A DNA stretch of 64,000 bases, taken from NCBI GenBank assembly GCA_947846985.1, contig CANTUZ010000001.1, positions 116,887,757 through 116,951,756 of the forward strand, given 5' to 3'. Every line of letters begins with the position of its first letter. The stretch's first letter is position 1. The DNA comes from Fratercula arctica. Lineage: Eukaryota > Chordata > Aves > Charadriiformes > Alcidae. The position numbers and the translations under genes were made by a program. Below, piece by piece: positions 35,616-49,154 of this stretch. The notes below the pieces were generated by a model. That model was not told the origin of the DNA, did no database searches, and saw only the letters and a list, made by a program, of their open reading frames with translations.

Positions 35616-37044
35616 AGAGGGGAGATTACACAGCCAATTTTTGCTGGTAAGTAAAAGCCTTTATGGAATAAAACATTACAAGAAAGGATTCACACAGGGA
35701 GGGGAAAATTGTTTTAAGACCAGTATAGGGCAAGACTAATATATCAGCTATTCTTTGACAGCATTTGTATCGTAAAAGAAAATTGAGGACTGTGTGGAAC
35801 TCCCAATGCAGGGCATGCAGAGGGCTGGCAAGACCAAGACAGCTGTCCATATAGGAAGCCATAAAAATTGGCCCTGTTTATCTCTGTAGGTTTTTTTTCT
35901 ACAAAAATATGTGTGAACAGATAAGATTCAACTCCCACAATTTCCTCCCTCATGAAGAGCTACTGTGTTTTTTTCCTTATGAAACATTTTCCCATCTTCC
36001 ACTTCCAAATTCAAATGACCAAATATTATCCTAAATGACACTCTTCGCAGGCTCTGTGTCTACAGAATACACTATTCGATCACTTTCTGCCTAGATTTAC
36101 ATGCATTAATACACATGTACAAGTTAGAGTCAGGACACGAACTCTTTGGAACAGCAATCACCTCTTAAGGTTGTATTCATACAAGGGATTGTGGGACTAG
36201 TTTTTGGTCAGGTGCTAGGTGTAATCAAAAGAAGTGAAGACTATACTGGCATACATTAAAATCCCAGACTCATGAGGAAAATTTGATCAAGAACACGAAT
36301 GAGACCAATGATTTAACCAGTAAAGATATATGGTGTATCAGGGTGTGTGAATCTTTTCCCCAAGTTTATTACAAGGCATGAACAAAAAGGTCCAAACACT
36401 GACACACAGGAATTGTATTAGCACTTGATTACAATCACCTCTCTAACGCATCCATACAGTAGATTTACCTATGAAGATTGAATTTAACTTAAAGGGGAAT
36501 AAGGAAGATAAAAGTGTTAATTTGCTAGGTCTATTTAAAAACAAACAAACAAACAAGTTGCTAAACTTATAGCAGGATCTTCTAAGCAGAATGTTTAGTC
36601 TGATTCTGACCTCACAGTATAAATGAGAAATGCCCCCACTGAAAGCAATAGAGCTATAAAATCAATGTAAGGAAGGTCACATTAAGACCCTCCACATTTA
36701 CCGTTAAGGGTTTTACTTGGTCAAGGCACTTGTGGGATTCTGGATCGATCATCAGTTAGTTGTGGCATTCTGTGCTTCACTGAAAGCATGTGCAGAATGA
36801 ACACTGGAAGCTTGGCAGCACAATATCTGGCAGCAGTTAGAGAAAAGTCAGGCCATATTTTTCAGTTCCAAAAGCAATAAACAAAGGACCATCCCAACTG
36901 CTAGGCATCATTTAAGTAGATTCCCTTCATGTAAGAATCTCATAGGGTCACAGCACCAGAACCTTTGCCTCGTTGAGAGGGTGGAGGGGGTGGTAGGTCT
37001 TTGTTTTGGAAAGGTCTGGGGTTGGTTTAGGAGTTTTTTTGCTG

Positions 37045-37062
37045 TTGGTGGTGGTGGTGGGT
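37045..37062. repeat. (GGT)n trinucleotide repeat in a G/T-rich stretch
   Basis: About six GGT units. The surrounding 36975-37070 is unusually rich in G and T on this strand, with runs of five G and eight T. Confidence 0.9.
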
Positions 37063-38384
37063 TTTTTTTACAATAACACTTGCCAAAGTACAGCAGAGAG
37101 AAGAAACAAATAATAAAAGTGGGAGATGTAAGTGGGTGACAGGGTTTCTGACTTGCTCCTTCCTTCTGTCTCTTCCAGACTCATTTGTCTTATGTGTTTA
37201 ATTTCAGAGTACATGCTTCTGCATTATATTGGCTCCTCACCTAACAGTCAAGTCTGACTTTCAATCATCAACCTTGCCAAGGGTAAGAGTGAAATGAGTT
37301 ATCTTTGTACTTGTGTCATCTCTTCCATTGCAGTAGTGGGAAATGACAGCTCAATTTCTGAATTTCACTTTGCCTTCTTGCACTAAACTCAGTCCTCAGA
37401 AACTCACGCCACTGGATGTAAGAGAAAGGCAGTTTCCTCTTCCAGGTCATCCTTCCCGACAGTACAACTTTTAAAACCTATAAAACATCTTCTAGTAAAT
37501 CCTTACTTTGAAATGTAATTCCTTTATTATCAATAACGTGGCTGCAAGTTAACAACGTTAAGCTATCAACATAACCCTGAATAAATAGCAGAACTCTGCC
37601 AAAGAAAATTTCTGTTACTGTCAAGATATAGAAATTGGTACCATTCTGTTGATCCCAAGCTGGATACTTATCTTTATCCAAAGTACCAATTTGTATGACT
37701 AAGGAAACAAAAATCTGCTACAACACAATCAATGTGCAAAACCTGGGCTCCCTCAGCAGGCAAATACATGTGAATTAGTTTCAATCCGCTATATCAGGCT
37801 TTATGTCTCTCATTTTGGTAGGGCAGGAGCTGTAAGAACCATGTTGGCCTAAGCTCTTTCCCACATTGCCTAACACCCCCTGCCTGTCACCTCTATCCTT
37901 CTATGAATGCAGCTGCATGTGTCTTTGCTCCTCAGCCTGGCTGTTCCAGCACAGTCTGGGAAATTACAGTCCTGACGTAAATCTTTCTAAAGCCTTGTTT
38001 CTTCTGAAGCTCATGCCTGATCATCAGCAATAGTAATATTATATTAAAACCACAAAACGTAAAATCTCCTCCTGCTCCCTTAAACATATTTCTGCATCTC
38101 TTGTGCTTTCTGCATATTCCACCTACTCGGTACAAGGCAGGGATTGCCTGTTGGTTTTTTGTCTCAAAATGTGCTCAGCACAAATTTTTTAGCACTTAAC
38201 AAAAGCCAATCTTTTTGATAAGTGAGAACTAAGTGTACAGTCATGGATCAGTACAGTACCCTTGTACTCTGCCTAATGGAAAGACTTTCATTTCAGCACA
38301 TTTCTGTATAATAATAAACTCTCTCTGTCTAGAGCTTGCTTATCAGACTGAGGTTTGACCAGATATTTAATAATTGAATCAGAA

Positions 38385-38465
38385 AGGTCAATTACCTTTC
38401 CCAAGATCACTCTTCATGAAGACAAAACAAGATTCATTTGGCCCATCTTCCTGCTACCCAAGGAA
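38385..38465 (-). repeat. Possible MIR-like ancient SINE relic
   Basis: AGGTCAATTACCTTTCCCAA followed by GATCAC, and later GGCCCATCTTCCTG, resembles the complement of the MIR core. There family members read AAGTGACTTGCCCAAGGTCA and then a CCCAGGTCTCCTGACTCC-type stretch. The similarity is short and patchy. It could be chance, or another tRNA-derived SINE with the same core. Confidence 0.28.
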
Positions 38466-39049
38466 GCAGGAAGTAGAGCATTTGATTTATTTTATTGCAC
38501 TTCAGAGATGACTGCTGTGGGTCACTTGCAGGAAAATTATTATAAAAAACTTGTTTTGCCTTGTCAGGGAAAACAGTAAACTGCTGGGGTAGCTGTACTG
38601 AGCTGTGCAATGGCACTTCTGTGATGAACAGGCTTGCAACCTTATCAACAGATTTAGAGTTTCTAAGAAATTCAAGATCCAAGGCTTTTGCCTAAAAAAA
38701 CATATGAGGTCACTGACTGATCTTGGCTTCACTCATTCCAGAAGGGAAAGTTTCCTATCTCGCTCTCCCCTCTAAGGAGAGGTCTATAAATGAAGACCAG
38801 CCATCAAAAGGACTCAGATACAAATCAGCAACCAAAAGCTGGGATGCTTATATGAAATAGGGGACGTCTTGAATCAGCAGTATTGATGATATATCATCTC
38901 CATGAGCACTGTTTAAAATTTTGAAATGTACACAGGAACTAGAAAGTAAATACACCTTTCTTCTTTTTAAACTCATCATAATCAATATCAGTTTTTTTAT
39001 GTAATTATTTCAGAGATTACATCAGAAGTGCTAGAAGGCCAGAAGGTTC

Positions 39050-39086
<37 letters not shown>
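39050..39086. repeat. (AT)n/(TG)n microsatellite
   Basis: About seven AT units lead straight into twelve TG units. This is one of the purest dinucleotide arrays here and likely polymorphic. Confidence 0.97.
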
Positions 39087-39255
39087 ATAGCAAAATTCAA
39101 TTTTTTTAGCAGAAAAAAAGTAAAGAAAAAAAACCACAAAATGCCTAAATTTAGAGATATTTGTAAAAAATAAATTACTTCTGTTTCATCAACTGCAACT
39201 GCCAGTGAAGATTTGCTCAATTCAAGCTAAGGCTTAAATTTAAGACCAGTTACAT

Positions 39256-39303
39256 CTGCAGATATGTTAGCCTAAGCAACTGCAGACACGTTAGCCTAAA
39301 CAA
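39256..39303. repeat. 24-base tandem duplication
   Basis: Two adjacent 24-base copies (39256-39279 and 39280-39303) start CTGCAGA and contain GTTAGCCTAA. They differ at three positions, all transitions, so the duplication is not very recent. Confidence 0.92.
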
Positions 39304-41948
39304 TTTCAAAGGGCGGCAGGAATAGGAAGCACTAGACAAAACATCCTTTAGGTACTTGTGGAGAAGGTAGAGTATATATTGCTGCCTGTTCTGCCCTGGA
39401 GATGAATGTGGACCCTGGAAGCTGAATCTGACTCTGAGTAAAGCCAGTGAGTTAAAAACCTGTGCACAAGATTCAATGCTTATAGTTGCCTATAGATGCT
39501 TATAACTTCATCAACAGAGGTCCATGATCAAGGGTTTTTTGCTAGGAAATATGCAAACACTGTGAACATAGGCAGTACAGGATTTCAGCTACAAACCCCA
39601 AAGCAAGAGGTTTTGATATGCTTCTAGAGTTCATTGTGAAGGTGAGAACTATGTACACCATCACTACGAAAGACATTAAAATGACAGAAGGCAAGCAAGA
39701 TATCTATGTCAAAGGAAACCTGTGGCCAAATTTTGTAGTAGGCATTTTACAAATGGTTTGCATAATGTATTTGTAAAATATAATGAATCTGTGATAAGAG
39801 TGAGGACAGATCAAAAAATCCTGGATTCCTTATCCATTGCTATAAGTGTTCAACTGCTTTCTTCTGTGTTCTGGAAGACCATTCCTGCCAGTTCAGTTAT
39901 GATGACTCTTCCTTGCTTGGAAAATATTTCTCAGGTAAGTATTGTCTTTTACAGCATATTACATTCTCCTTAAGCAATCAATAAAACACAATTATACCTG
40001 TAATGTCTTTGTCCAGATTGTTTAACACCTGCAAATGCACTGTGCTGTTTTAAGATCTGGGGCTAGATGGGACAAGAGTGGAGAGGCCAAATGCTTGCTT
40101 GAGTTTTTGTTTTGGTTTGTGTTTGTGGTGGTTTTTTTTTTAATTTAGTTTGACACAGAAAGTCCTGTGATTGATTGGGGATTAATAATCGTGACATCAA
40201 GTTGACTGTAATACACTCCTTTTCCAGGAATGTCATGTTTATTGCCTCAAGTGAGCTGCATCAAATTGAAAGTCCAAAAAAATTATGTACCAAACATTCC
40301 TGTGGGCGCAATTCATCACCCGCCCTTTTCCAAGCCACTGACATGCAATTAAAATAGCATCATATAAATAGATGGGGAAAGTTTGAGAATATTTTAATTC
40401 CTCAGAGAAAAGCGACTTGGACAATACAGTAAATTACTTTTTATTACCCTTCTGTTTTGTACTATCATCTTTGAGTAGGAGACTATACTGGAGAAAAACA
40501 CAATTTTGTGAAGTTTGGTGATAGAAACTCACTATCACACTTTGACATCTGAAAAAAAAAACCCTAGATTTTTCAGAAACTCCAATTTATGTTGTTCTAT
40601 CTAACATAATGAATAAAACTATTTCATTTGATGCCAAAATCTAGATTTAAAACATGATGTCATGTGTCAGTTTTAGTTTACCTTTACTTTGCTTGAGGAA
40701 CTATAACAGAGTAGTCTAAAAAAAGCCCTGTGCAAAGCTCCACACCTCCCAAGAAGGTTGAAACAGAAAAGATTTTTCAATATGTATAAAATTTTTGAAG
40801 TTATAATAATATGAAGATGGAAGCTTATTTCTCTTTAAATTAAAAAATACCTATTTTCTATTTTTTTGCATTACAAAGCAAAGCAAGAGGGTAAAAAATA
40901 CTGTGGTCTGTCTCAGAATGGCAAAAACTTGGAAGAGAATCTGAAACTGTAAGAAAATACTTATTATTAAATACTTATTTATTCTAAATTCAGCCCAAGA
41001 TTCTTTTAACACAACAAGAAAGCTGACTGTGAATAATCTTGCTAGAAAAATGCCCATTTTCTTCTTACCTGCGAGTATGGCTCACGATAGATACCAACCC
41101 AAAGCCCCAGAAGCCATACAGTTCAGAAGTTTCTTCAGCCACCACTTTGTTTCTAGTCACCTCCACATTTAATTTGTTGGGCGGTAAGGTCTTTGTAATG
41201 CATGAATATAGTAATGCTTTAACACCTGTTCCTCAAGCTCTGTGCAGTAACTTGTCTCCTGTAATGGAAATTTAGTAACCACCTAACAGGTTAGATTTTC
41301 TCACATCTGCTTAAATCAGACAGGGCTATCAGACATCTATACTGGGTCATGCAGTTGCCTCCTATTCAGAGCTGCTTTTTGTAAAATCATCTTAAAAAAA
41401 AAAATAAAATATTTCAGATACATTGTTCACTGCAACATTTTCCCTTCTGATGGTGTTTGTTTTGCTAGTCACTGCATCAGAAATTTTAATATCATTTTTG
41501 GATAAAATTTGCAAGATGAATGTTGTGCATGCCTTTTGTTAAGTTAAAGCAGATCCTGCTATTCTCTGCAGATGAGTTAAACTATGCACTTCCCAGGAAA
41601 GAGGAATACTATACAAAGTTAAGTCAGTTTTTATAAGTGAATTGTAGCTTCTGATATAAACCCTCCAACTGTTCACACTAAAGGTAAATGCTATTCAAAG
41701 ACCTTATTTAAAAATATACCTATAAATTACCTCTCCTTAAATATACAGGCACTGATACAGCAAATAATTGAGCTAAACCAATGCATTATTTATGTGATAA
41801 AGCTCTACATCACTGCAGCAAACTCAAAGAAAATACACTGTTTAGCTGCCTAGCCAGAGGGCATAGGTCACACCAAAGTGATTGCTGGGGACTAAAAAGA
41901 GGGCAAAGCAACTAAAGGACAGTGGAATAGAATGCAGTCACATAGGGG

Positions 41949-42060
41949 AAAAAAAAAAAAAAAAACACAAAATAAACAAATAACAAACAAACAAAAACAA
42001 ACAAACAAACAAAAACACAAAAAAACCAAAACAAAACAAAAACAACAACAACAAAAAACC
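41949..42060. repeat. A-rich tract with AAAC/CAAA units
   Basis: Seventeen A followed by about 95 bases built from AAAC, AAAAC, AAC and CAAA units, almost without G or T. Its complement yields a spurious Phe/Cys/Val-rich open frame. It may have grown from a poly-A tail, but no retrocopy is recognisable beside it. Confidence 0.95.
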
Positions 42061-43584
42061 CACCACCACACCATAAAAGCTGTGCCAAGCAGTGACTACT
42101 CTCAAGACAAGCAGACTGGTGTAAATACCTTCCTAAGCAGACTTCCCTACACAGGACTGTAACGAGAGGTTGCCTTGTACTGACAGGGTGAATAGCTGAT
42201 GTTCAGGATGAGAAGAGTCTGCACCGCGCCCTGCCATGGACGAGACAACCCAGAGGCCAGGTGTCATCCCCCATCTCCTCCCAGGCCATTCTTTTATGGA
42301 GTGACTTGTTGCTCCATGGACACTTAGACAAGAAAAAAACCCGAACATTTTTCCCAAGAGCACTACGCATCCAAGCAGGCACAGGGGAACAAAACCACAC
42401 TGCATTTTCTCTCCCCTTAATCTGGCTGCAAACTTTCAGAGGAGAGGGATTCCTGTAACTTGGCAAAACTTCCGCAGTGTTCAGTAGAGAGGCCTATTTT
42501 TAAGTTTACCAGAGCTAAAAGCAGATACCTCACCCAACAGAGACTGATGTTTATGGCCAGACTCAGGGTAGAGAGGGAGCAAAGCTCCCACACTGTAGAT
42601 CCTTCCAGTTACAAAGATAGAAACAGGACAGGGGAAGGGCGGTGTTGAAAGGGACTAAATGTTTCCAATAAAATTGCATAGAAATACTGTGGTTTAGCTG
42701 AAAATATGCTGCGTTAGAAGTCTAATTTTACTATCATTGAGTTGCTACTTAAACATTACATTCTGACTGCCTTAATGGTAGGAATGTTTCTGTTCAGCAA
42801 ACTGTGTTCCTAGGGGAAGTGCACAATCTTTTTTATTTGTTTCCATATTTAGATCTCTGGATAAAGCCTATCAGAAAGCCTTTAAAAGCCAAAGACCTGG
42901 CTAAACACATCATGCACAGGTCATGAAAAGCTCACAGAGAGCTAAGAACATCTTTTTTAACATCTATGCATAATTCATTCTGTTTTTCTGGAAGGGACAA
43001 CATTGAATAGGTGCTCCGTAGGTGTGAACTGAGAGGAAATTTATATACCTACTTTCTCAATTTTTTGTGGACAAAACCCCACAAAACGGTGTGGCTCACC
43101 CCATTAAAATAAAAAAATAAAACAAATCCCAAGTCCTTTTTACACATTTTCCATTTTACCACTGAAAGAAAACAAAATTACAAGGACTATCTTGTGTTTA
43201 CTATTATGCTGAGGAAAACCGATAGATAGTAGCAAAATATGTCTTTGATTTATAGGCATTTGGAGACAACTGAAAATGGTCATTTTGTGAACTGACCTGT
43301 CATGCCAGCTACAAGGCATAAATTAAAACATGGTTATTATGGAATAAGATACCTGAAACAATAAAACACAGAAACAGATAATACCAATATAGGCATGCTC
43401 AAAGAGTGGAACCCTACAACTTTTTTCCCCAAAGTAAAGTTTCTGGTTACAAGACCACACTATTTTTAATACAGACTTGATGGATTACAAGAGCAGCACT
43501 AACATTTCAAACAAAGACCAATTTATCCCAATAGCCTGCCTTTGACAGTAGCCAAAAGTGTCTGCTTAAAAGACATAAGGAAAG

Positions 43585-43900
43585 GGCAAGGTACACATCA
43601 ATATTTCCTTAAAATACTCCTCCACCAATTTGTCGTTGGGCAATTTTCATAGCCCTCAGAGGATTTCTCTGTTATGAATTTTTCCAGTCTCTCCTTAAAT
43701 TCATGTTAACTTTTAGCACCAACAACATCCTAGGGCAAGGACTTCCACAAATTAAATAAATACTATTAGTGATTATTTTTATTCTGAACCTGTCACTTGT
43801 TAGCTGCTTTGGATGAATAGGTTTCTCTGCCTGAGAGAAGGACTGGCAAGACCCAACGGTTGCTAATTGCTTGAATTAACAGGGATCAGTCCTTATATAA
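43585..43900 (-). mobile_element. Probable ancient CR1/L3-like relic
   Basis: AACAACATCCTAGGGCAAGG followed by ACTTCCACAAATTAA, then TTATTCTGAACCTGTCACTTG with TTAG after it, parallels a widespread reptile/bird repeat that I associate with old CR1/L3 elements read in reverse. There the text runs ACAACATCCTGTGGCAAGGA, then GTTCCACA, later TTTTGAACCTGCTGCC and TAATTTCATT. The order and spacing fit, but many bases differ. Limits are approximate. A RepeatMasker alignment would confirm or reject it. Confidence 0.5.
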
Positions 43901-44179
43901 AATGAAGATCTTCTACACTAAACCATATTTTGCCCCTGCTCTCAAAGAGGGCAAGGGGAAAAGAACATAGACACCTTCTCAAAAATATGTTAAAATAACA
44001 AGAGACAAGAAATAAAGCTGTAGTTGACAAATCTGACAGCTTTGGTTCCCCTGTCAACTGTTCTGGTTTCAGGATTCCTAGGACACTCTCCGCATTGATC
44101 ACATCTATACAGGCAATGCATTAGTGAATCAGCCTATATCAGGCAGGCAGAACCTAAATACTATAAAGCATTACATATC

Positions 44180-44720
44180 AAAGTCAACCATCAACCTGTT
44201 TAATTACATCTAAAAATTAAATGAAAGTCCATGTTGTAAATACAAGAAATGTGCTTCACATTCATATTTATCACCAACGTTAGAACAATCATTGCTGTTA
44301 ATAATCATTTCACTATTAAGTCATCATAATAAATCTCAACAGAGGTTTCTGCTTACTTCCTGACAGCATTTGAGAAATTATGCTTTTATGATGAAAAGTA
44401 GAAGAAGCTGTCATGAGAGCCATGAGAGTCCCTGCCTCTCTGAGGCATTAACAGGAGAAATCAGCTCCTTTGGTCTCTGTGATAAATCTGTGTCTGCAGG
44501 CACACATCTGTGAAAGTTGATTTTGAAGTTTCATGCGTCAGTATTTATGTCAGAAGTACTTGAGCAGTCACCTGATCAAGGAACACACAAAATTCCTCAT
44601 GTGACTTGTTCAACCCATCACAGCTAATCAACAAATCTCAAAGCAGCAACTATCAATCATAAAATGCTCTCAATAATCACTTTAAGAGAGATCCCCAAAT
44701 GCATAATTAAACTATACACC
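44180..44720. promoter_or_regulatory. Candidate conserved non-coding element with homeodomain/PBX-type motifs
   Basis: TAATTA cores occur at 44201-44206 and 44704-44709. A PBX-type site (ATCAATCA, TGATTGAT on the other strand) lies at 44652-44659. Several further TCAATA/TAATCA-like elements lie between, with no simple repeat or transposon over more than 500 bases. Motif density of this kind is typical of developmental enhancers, but also arises by chance in AT-rich DNA. This is a suggestion based on texture, not proof. Confidence 0.2.
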
Positions 44721-46598
44721 TGAAATAATTCTATCTGACAAAAATTCTGTATTCAGATATTGACTTGTCATGATTTGATGTGATTTATTGATGTAGTACT
44801 GTCACTATATAAGTGGGTGGTGGAGAGCTAGAGAAAGTTTCATTCCGCAAGACACTGAACCTGAAAGGATTAAAATTTTGTTGGCAAAATTCACCAAGAA
44901 AAAAATTCAAAATACTTGTTATTTGAAATCAGAACTTTTATTTAAATAAGGAGATCATTTTTTGAATTTTTTTTGAGGTTTCAATGTAGAAGTTTTAATC
45001 AAAGTATTGTCAGAAATATCCATGAACACTGGGGAAGGCAAATATGAAAATGAGTTCAAGGTAGGTTCCTGAGCTAGTTCAGCCCCCTATCTCCCTCCCT
45101 CCCCCCAAATTCCCACAGAGACTTTAAAGTCTCATTTTCATCCTGATTAATAAAATGCCAAAGTCTCTAAAGTTAAAAAGTTTCAAGATTTTATTGTTGG
45201 CCTAATTAAAGTCTGTTACCCTTTGGTTTATGAGATCAGGGTCCCTATCTCAAATTCTGTGATGCACATGACTTGCTTTCAACACCTCATTTCTCAACAA
45301 ACATGGAGGTTTGTTGACAATAAAGAAGGTTTTAAGACATGGTTGTTGGTATCCACAGCAAGCTGAGGTAACTAGAAAAAAAGAGAAGGGCTGTAACCTG
45401 TACTTGGATAATCAACCATTTCCAAGGGTGACTGAAATTATAATGTATGCTAGAGATCAAACATATGAGTCACTAATGATTAATTCATATCACAAATGAA
45501 AGTCACAGATATAAGTGGTATGGCACTCAAAGTGCTGCCAAGCCTTATAACAAATACAAGACCAAGACTAGAGAAAAATATTGTATCTCTGAACATCCCA
45601 CAGTTACTCCCACAGAGCCACATAGTAAACTCTCTCTGCTTATCAGGATTGAATATCAACCTCAGTCTTTCCCAAAGCATAGGATCTGATTTTATCTCAC
45701 CTATCTAGAAACAACATCAGCTACCATAATATTATCAGCCCCCTTTAAAAATGGAGGCACTTGTCTCTGTGCTACCTCTTGCAGGAGTGAATGCTGCAGG
45801 CTAAAAGATGCTGTGAAGAGATGGTAACTTCCTTGTTTGGGTCCTAATTTCAGCTAACATTAATGTCTATGATCAATATGGCATGCACTTATAAGTAACC
45901 ACCTTACCTTAAATATAAAATAATATAATTCTTTCTACCTTACTTAATTAGTTGAGAAACAGCACACACTCTAATAAAATAAATAGGGCCCAGTAAACTG
46001 TTTTTACCTGACAGTCAAGCTGATTCAAAGTTTTGAATTCTGTAGCAAAGTTATTCCTTTCAGGCTGAAATGGCCACAGAACTTGTGGGTCAGGGACTTC
46101 TCACTACACAGACAATTTCTGCTGCCACATGTGAACACATATAGCGCTTTTATAAGTACAAACTGAAATCTTTTTCTAAGTATCAACAGATCTTTTTTAC
46201 CAAACCATTTGTACTTTTGTTTTGTACTTTATCTTAACTAACAGTTAAAGGCTACATTTATATGTCGTCTCTGAACTTGGCCTTGTCAGACAGGTTAACA
46301 GATGCTTGACAGACTGGCAGACATGGTTTTGCACGTCCTTTCTGACTGTTAGCTTTTAGTCAAAAGGAATATTCCTTTATTAGGATAAACTTCTTACCCA
46401 GACCTTTCAAATCTCAAATATTAATAATTTTACCACCAGAAGCCCAAGCAACCAATAGAGTATATGCAGTATATTAGACACACACAAGCTATGATTGATT
46501 GGTCTTTATATGTCCCTAGCAAATAAGTCCTCAGTTGCTTCATTTACTTTAAATGACATCTGTGCAGATGGATGCTTGTAAATAGTAATAAGGCTAGT

Positions 46599-46619
46599 AA
46601 AAAAAAAAAAAAAAAAAAA
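46599..46619. repeat. Poly-A tract
   Basis: About 21 uninterrupted A, followed by GAGGGGGAG. No retrocopy recognised upstream. Confidence 0.95.
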
Positions 46620-47182
46620 GAGGGGGAGCTGAAGGAAGCATGTAGCGTTTATGCTACAAGCAACAAAAATCAGCTAGTTCTTTACAAGACAGGAGCAATT
46701 CAACCATCATCCAGAGAGCCACTTGCACATGGATGACAGAAATTAGTTATTTGCTGCTCAAGGAATAAATTAATTGAAAGGAAACAAGACGAAATGCTCA
46801 GAGATAAAGGAAACAGTACCTTTGCTAGGTAAAAATTCTGTGTTCTAGTTTATCATTCTACCAGAAACGTATCTCTACACTCTTCTGTCCAACAAAACAT
46901 GGGTTTGATTTGCTTTTGTGAAGTTTCTACAGCTCAACACACTAATCCTTTTCCTTTCTTACATCTAACAAAAGATCAAGACAAGAAATCTAAAGTAGGT
47001 CATTTTGGAAGGAAAAAAAGTTCTATCATCTAGAATATCTTTTCTTTTTTTTTAATAATATATTTTTATTCAGTACTGTGTATCTTGCTGTGGTCTGTAT
47101 CAAGTATCAAGGAAACCTACTTCAACATATTTTTATTATCCAAAATGTCCATTTGAAATTAGTCCATCTTTGGACTACTGGC

Positions 47183-47201
47183 AAAAAAAAAAAAAAAAAA
47201 A
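47183..47201. repeat. Poly-A tract
   Basis: Nineteen uninterrupted A. No retrocopy recognised upstream. Confidence 0.95.
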
Positions 47202-48740
47202 GGAATTTTACCCAGACCTTCATTTGCAGTTTGGTGAAGAATGAGCAAGACAAATTGTGCTTGCACATAATGAAGGAAAGAACCTTTTGTTAGTTCTGTT
47301 TGGGCAGAAACCAGGTCTACTTATTTTGCTTTTTCTTCACATACCAGCATACTCTATTACAGGACAGTGCGCATCCGCAGGTTTTCCAATTGTGCTGAAC
47401 AATGATAACAGTAAAATGGTAAATGAAGACAGTGCTTGAACATTCACCATCCTTTCACTTGTGGCCTGAAATGCTCTGAAATGCTCAAATACTCGTGGAT
47501 TTATCTCTAAAGATGACAAATCAATGACAACATTGTCACACTTTATCCAAAGACAACCAGAAACAATTACAAACTTTGATTACAAGCATGCAATGGTCTA
47601 CTAAAGAGTAGAATGAAGAAATCTTCAATACATCTAGGCAGATAACTGAAGCTGAGCAACCAACATAACAAAAGTATTTTTTTCCCCAGTGTAGAAGAGG
47701 TTTATATAATCATCATATCTTTCGGTATTCATCCCTTTGTCTTAAAAAATTTTGGAAATCCTTATGTATTTTCAACTAAACTTGGTAAAGAAACTGCAAA
47801 GATTTCAAACATATTTAAAAAAGATTTATAAAAACAGGCTACAAGTAGATGAAAGACTAAAATAAGTGCTCAGAGAGACAAAGAGGAGAAAGTTATGCAG
47901 TAAACAACCTCATTACTAGGCACTACAGAATATATGCAGGGAAGAGTCACAGAAAACCAAACTCCATAAGTTCTGCTCTTCAAAAAGTTTAGTCTTTGTG
48001 TGATTGTATAAAAGTTAGGAAAGAGTGGTAAAAGTAGGTGGTGACCTGCTGGGAGCTAAAAGGCAACACTGTGCTCTTGTGCATTGCTTTGAAACTATGA
48101 AGTGGAGTTATTGAAGAGCTTTATTATCCTGATAGCAAAGACAAAAGTAGTTAATAACTAAAAAAGACACGTGAAGGAAACTCCCATAGACAATCTGTCA
48201 GATATTTGGCACAGAACAACTTCCATATGAATAAGAAAGAAAAACCCATAAGAGAATTATGACAATGGTATGAAAGATTATTCCATTACATAAAATGAAG
48301 TCTCCAGGAGTTCTTGTGGAAAACACAAAATAAAGAATGAAAAAATCTGTAACATGAGTTAGCCACTAATTGTATGCAGTTCCTAACATTTTTCCCGAGC
48401 CTGGACAGGAGAACCACACACTGGGGGTTTGTTCTGTACTAGGAAGTACACCCTGTCAGAGCAGACCAAAACCAGAAATCTCATGTCCATGTAAAGGACA
48501 CACAGGATCACCTGCAATGGTGATCAGTGAGTAGCTGCTACAGGTACTATTGCTTCCTGGATGATCCTTTCCTGAATTTAAAATAAATAAATAAACAAAT
48601 GTTAATCAAACCTATAGGTGATTTGCACAGTGTTACATTTGGTCCAATATGCTGACAAAATCATCTTCCTCATGAAAAATACAAATTCTTTCGTGTGTCG
48701 TTAACAAGAAAAACAAAAAAAAATATTATGAGAAAAGATT

Positions 48741-48788
48741 AGTAAAGTGAGTAAAAAAAAAAAGTGAGTAAAAAAATAGTGGGTAAAG
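48741..48788. repeat. Degenerate GTGAGTAAA tandem array
   Basis: Units of the form AGTGAGTAAA or AGTGGGTAAA repeat about four times with poly-A spacers of changing length. Confidence 0.8.
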
Positions 48789-49154
48789 ATTACTCACCCT
48801 TTATAGGAGTACTTTAAGCAAGGTTATCCAACAACATTTCCATAAGAAATGGGTCACCAAAATACTGCAGCAGAAATTTACATTGGTAAAAGATCATCAA
48901 AAGAAGTATACAAAATGAAAACAATGCCTGTAGCTAATGCTATTTTATATTCCTAGGGAAAATAAATCATCGGTAATTAGTAACAAGATCAAACTATCAA
49001 ATGCACTTCAAGCTATTAGAGGGGGGAAAAAAAAGTTCATGAGAAACATTTTGTCACTGAAACAGCAAGAAAAACCCTTCTATAATGTATGTATTCAACT
49101 ATCCAAAAGCTTTCCAGAGTCATGACGTTTGTTGTCAAGGTAGGGAGAGAAAAT

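Larger units (their letters stand above)
30826..43584. other. Unique AT-rich sequence, no gene seen
   Basis: No recognisable gene across about 12.7 kb. It holds a TG run (35604-35615), a GGT repeat (37045-37062), an AT/TG microsatellite (39050-39086), a 24-base tandem duplication (39256-39303), a long A/C-rich tract (41949-42060) and a faint MIR-like patch (38385-38465). A strong splice-donor-like CAG/GTAAGT sits at 39932-39940 with an open frame to its left, but no convincing acceptor or protein similarity accompanies it. The patch 33230-33470 is GC-richer and unexplained. Confidence 0.65.

Noticed and set aside
41892..42074. Cys/Phe/Val-rich minus-strand open frame
   Set aside because: It is the complement of the A/C-rich low-complexity tract.
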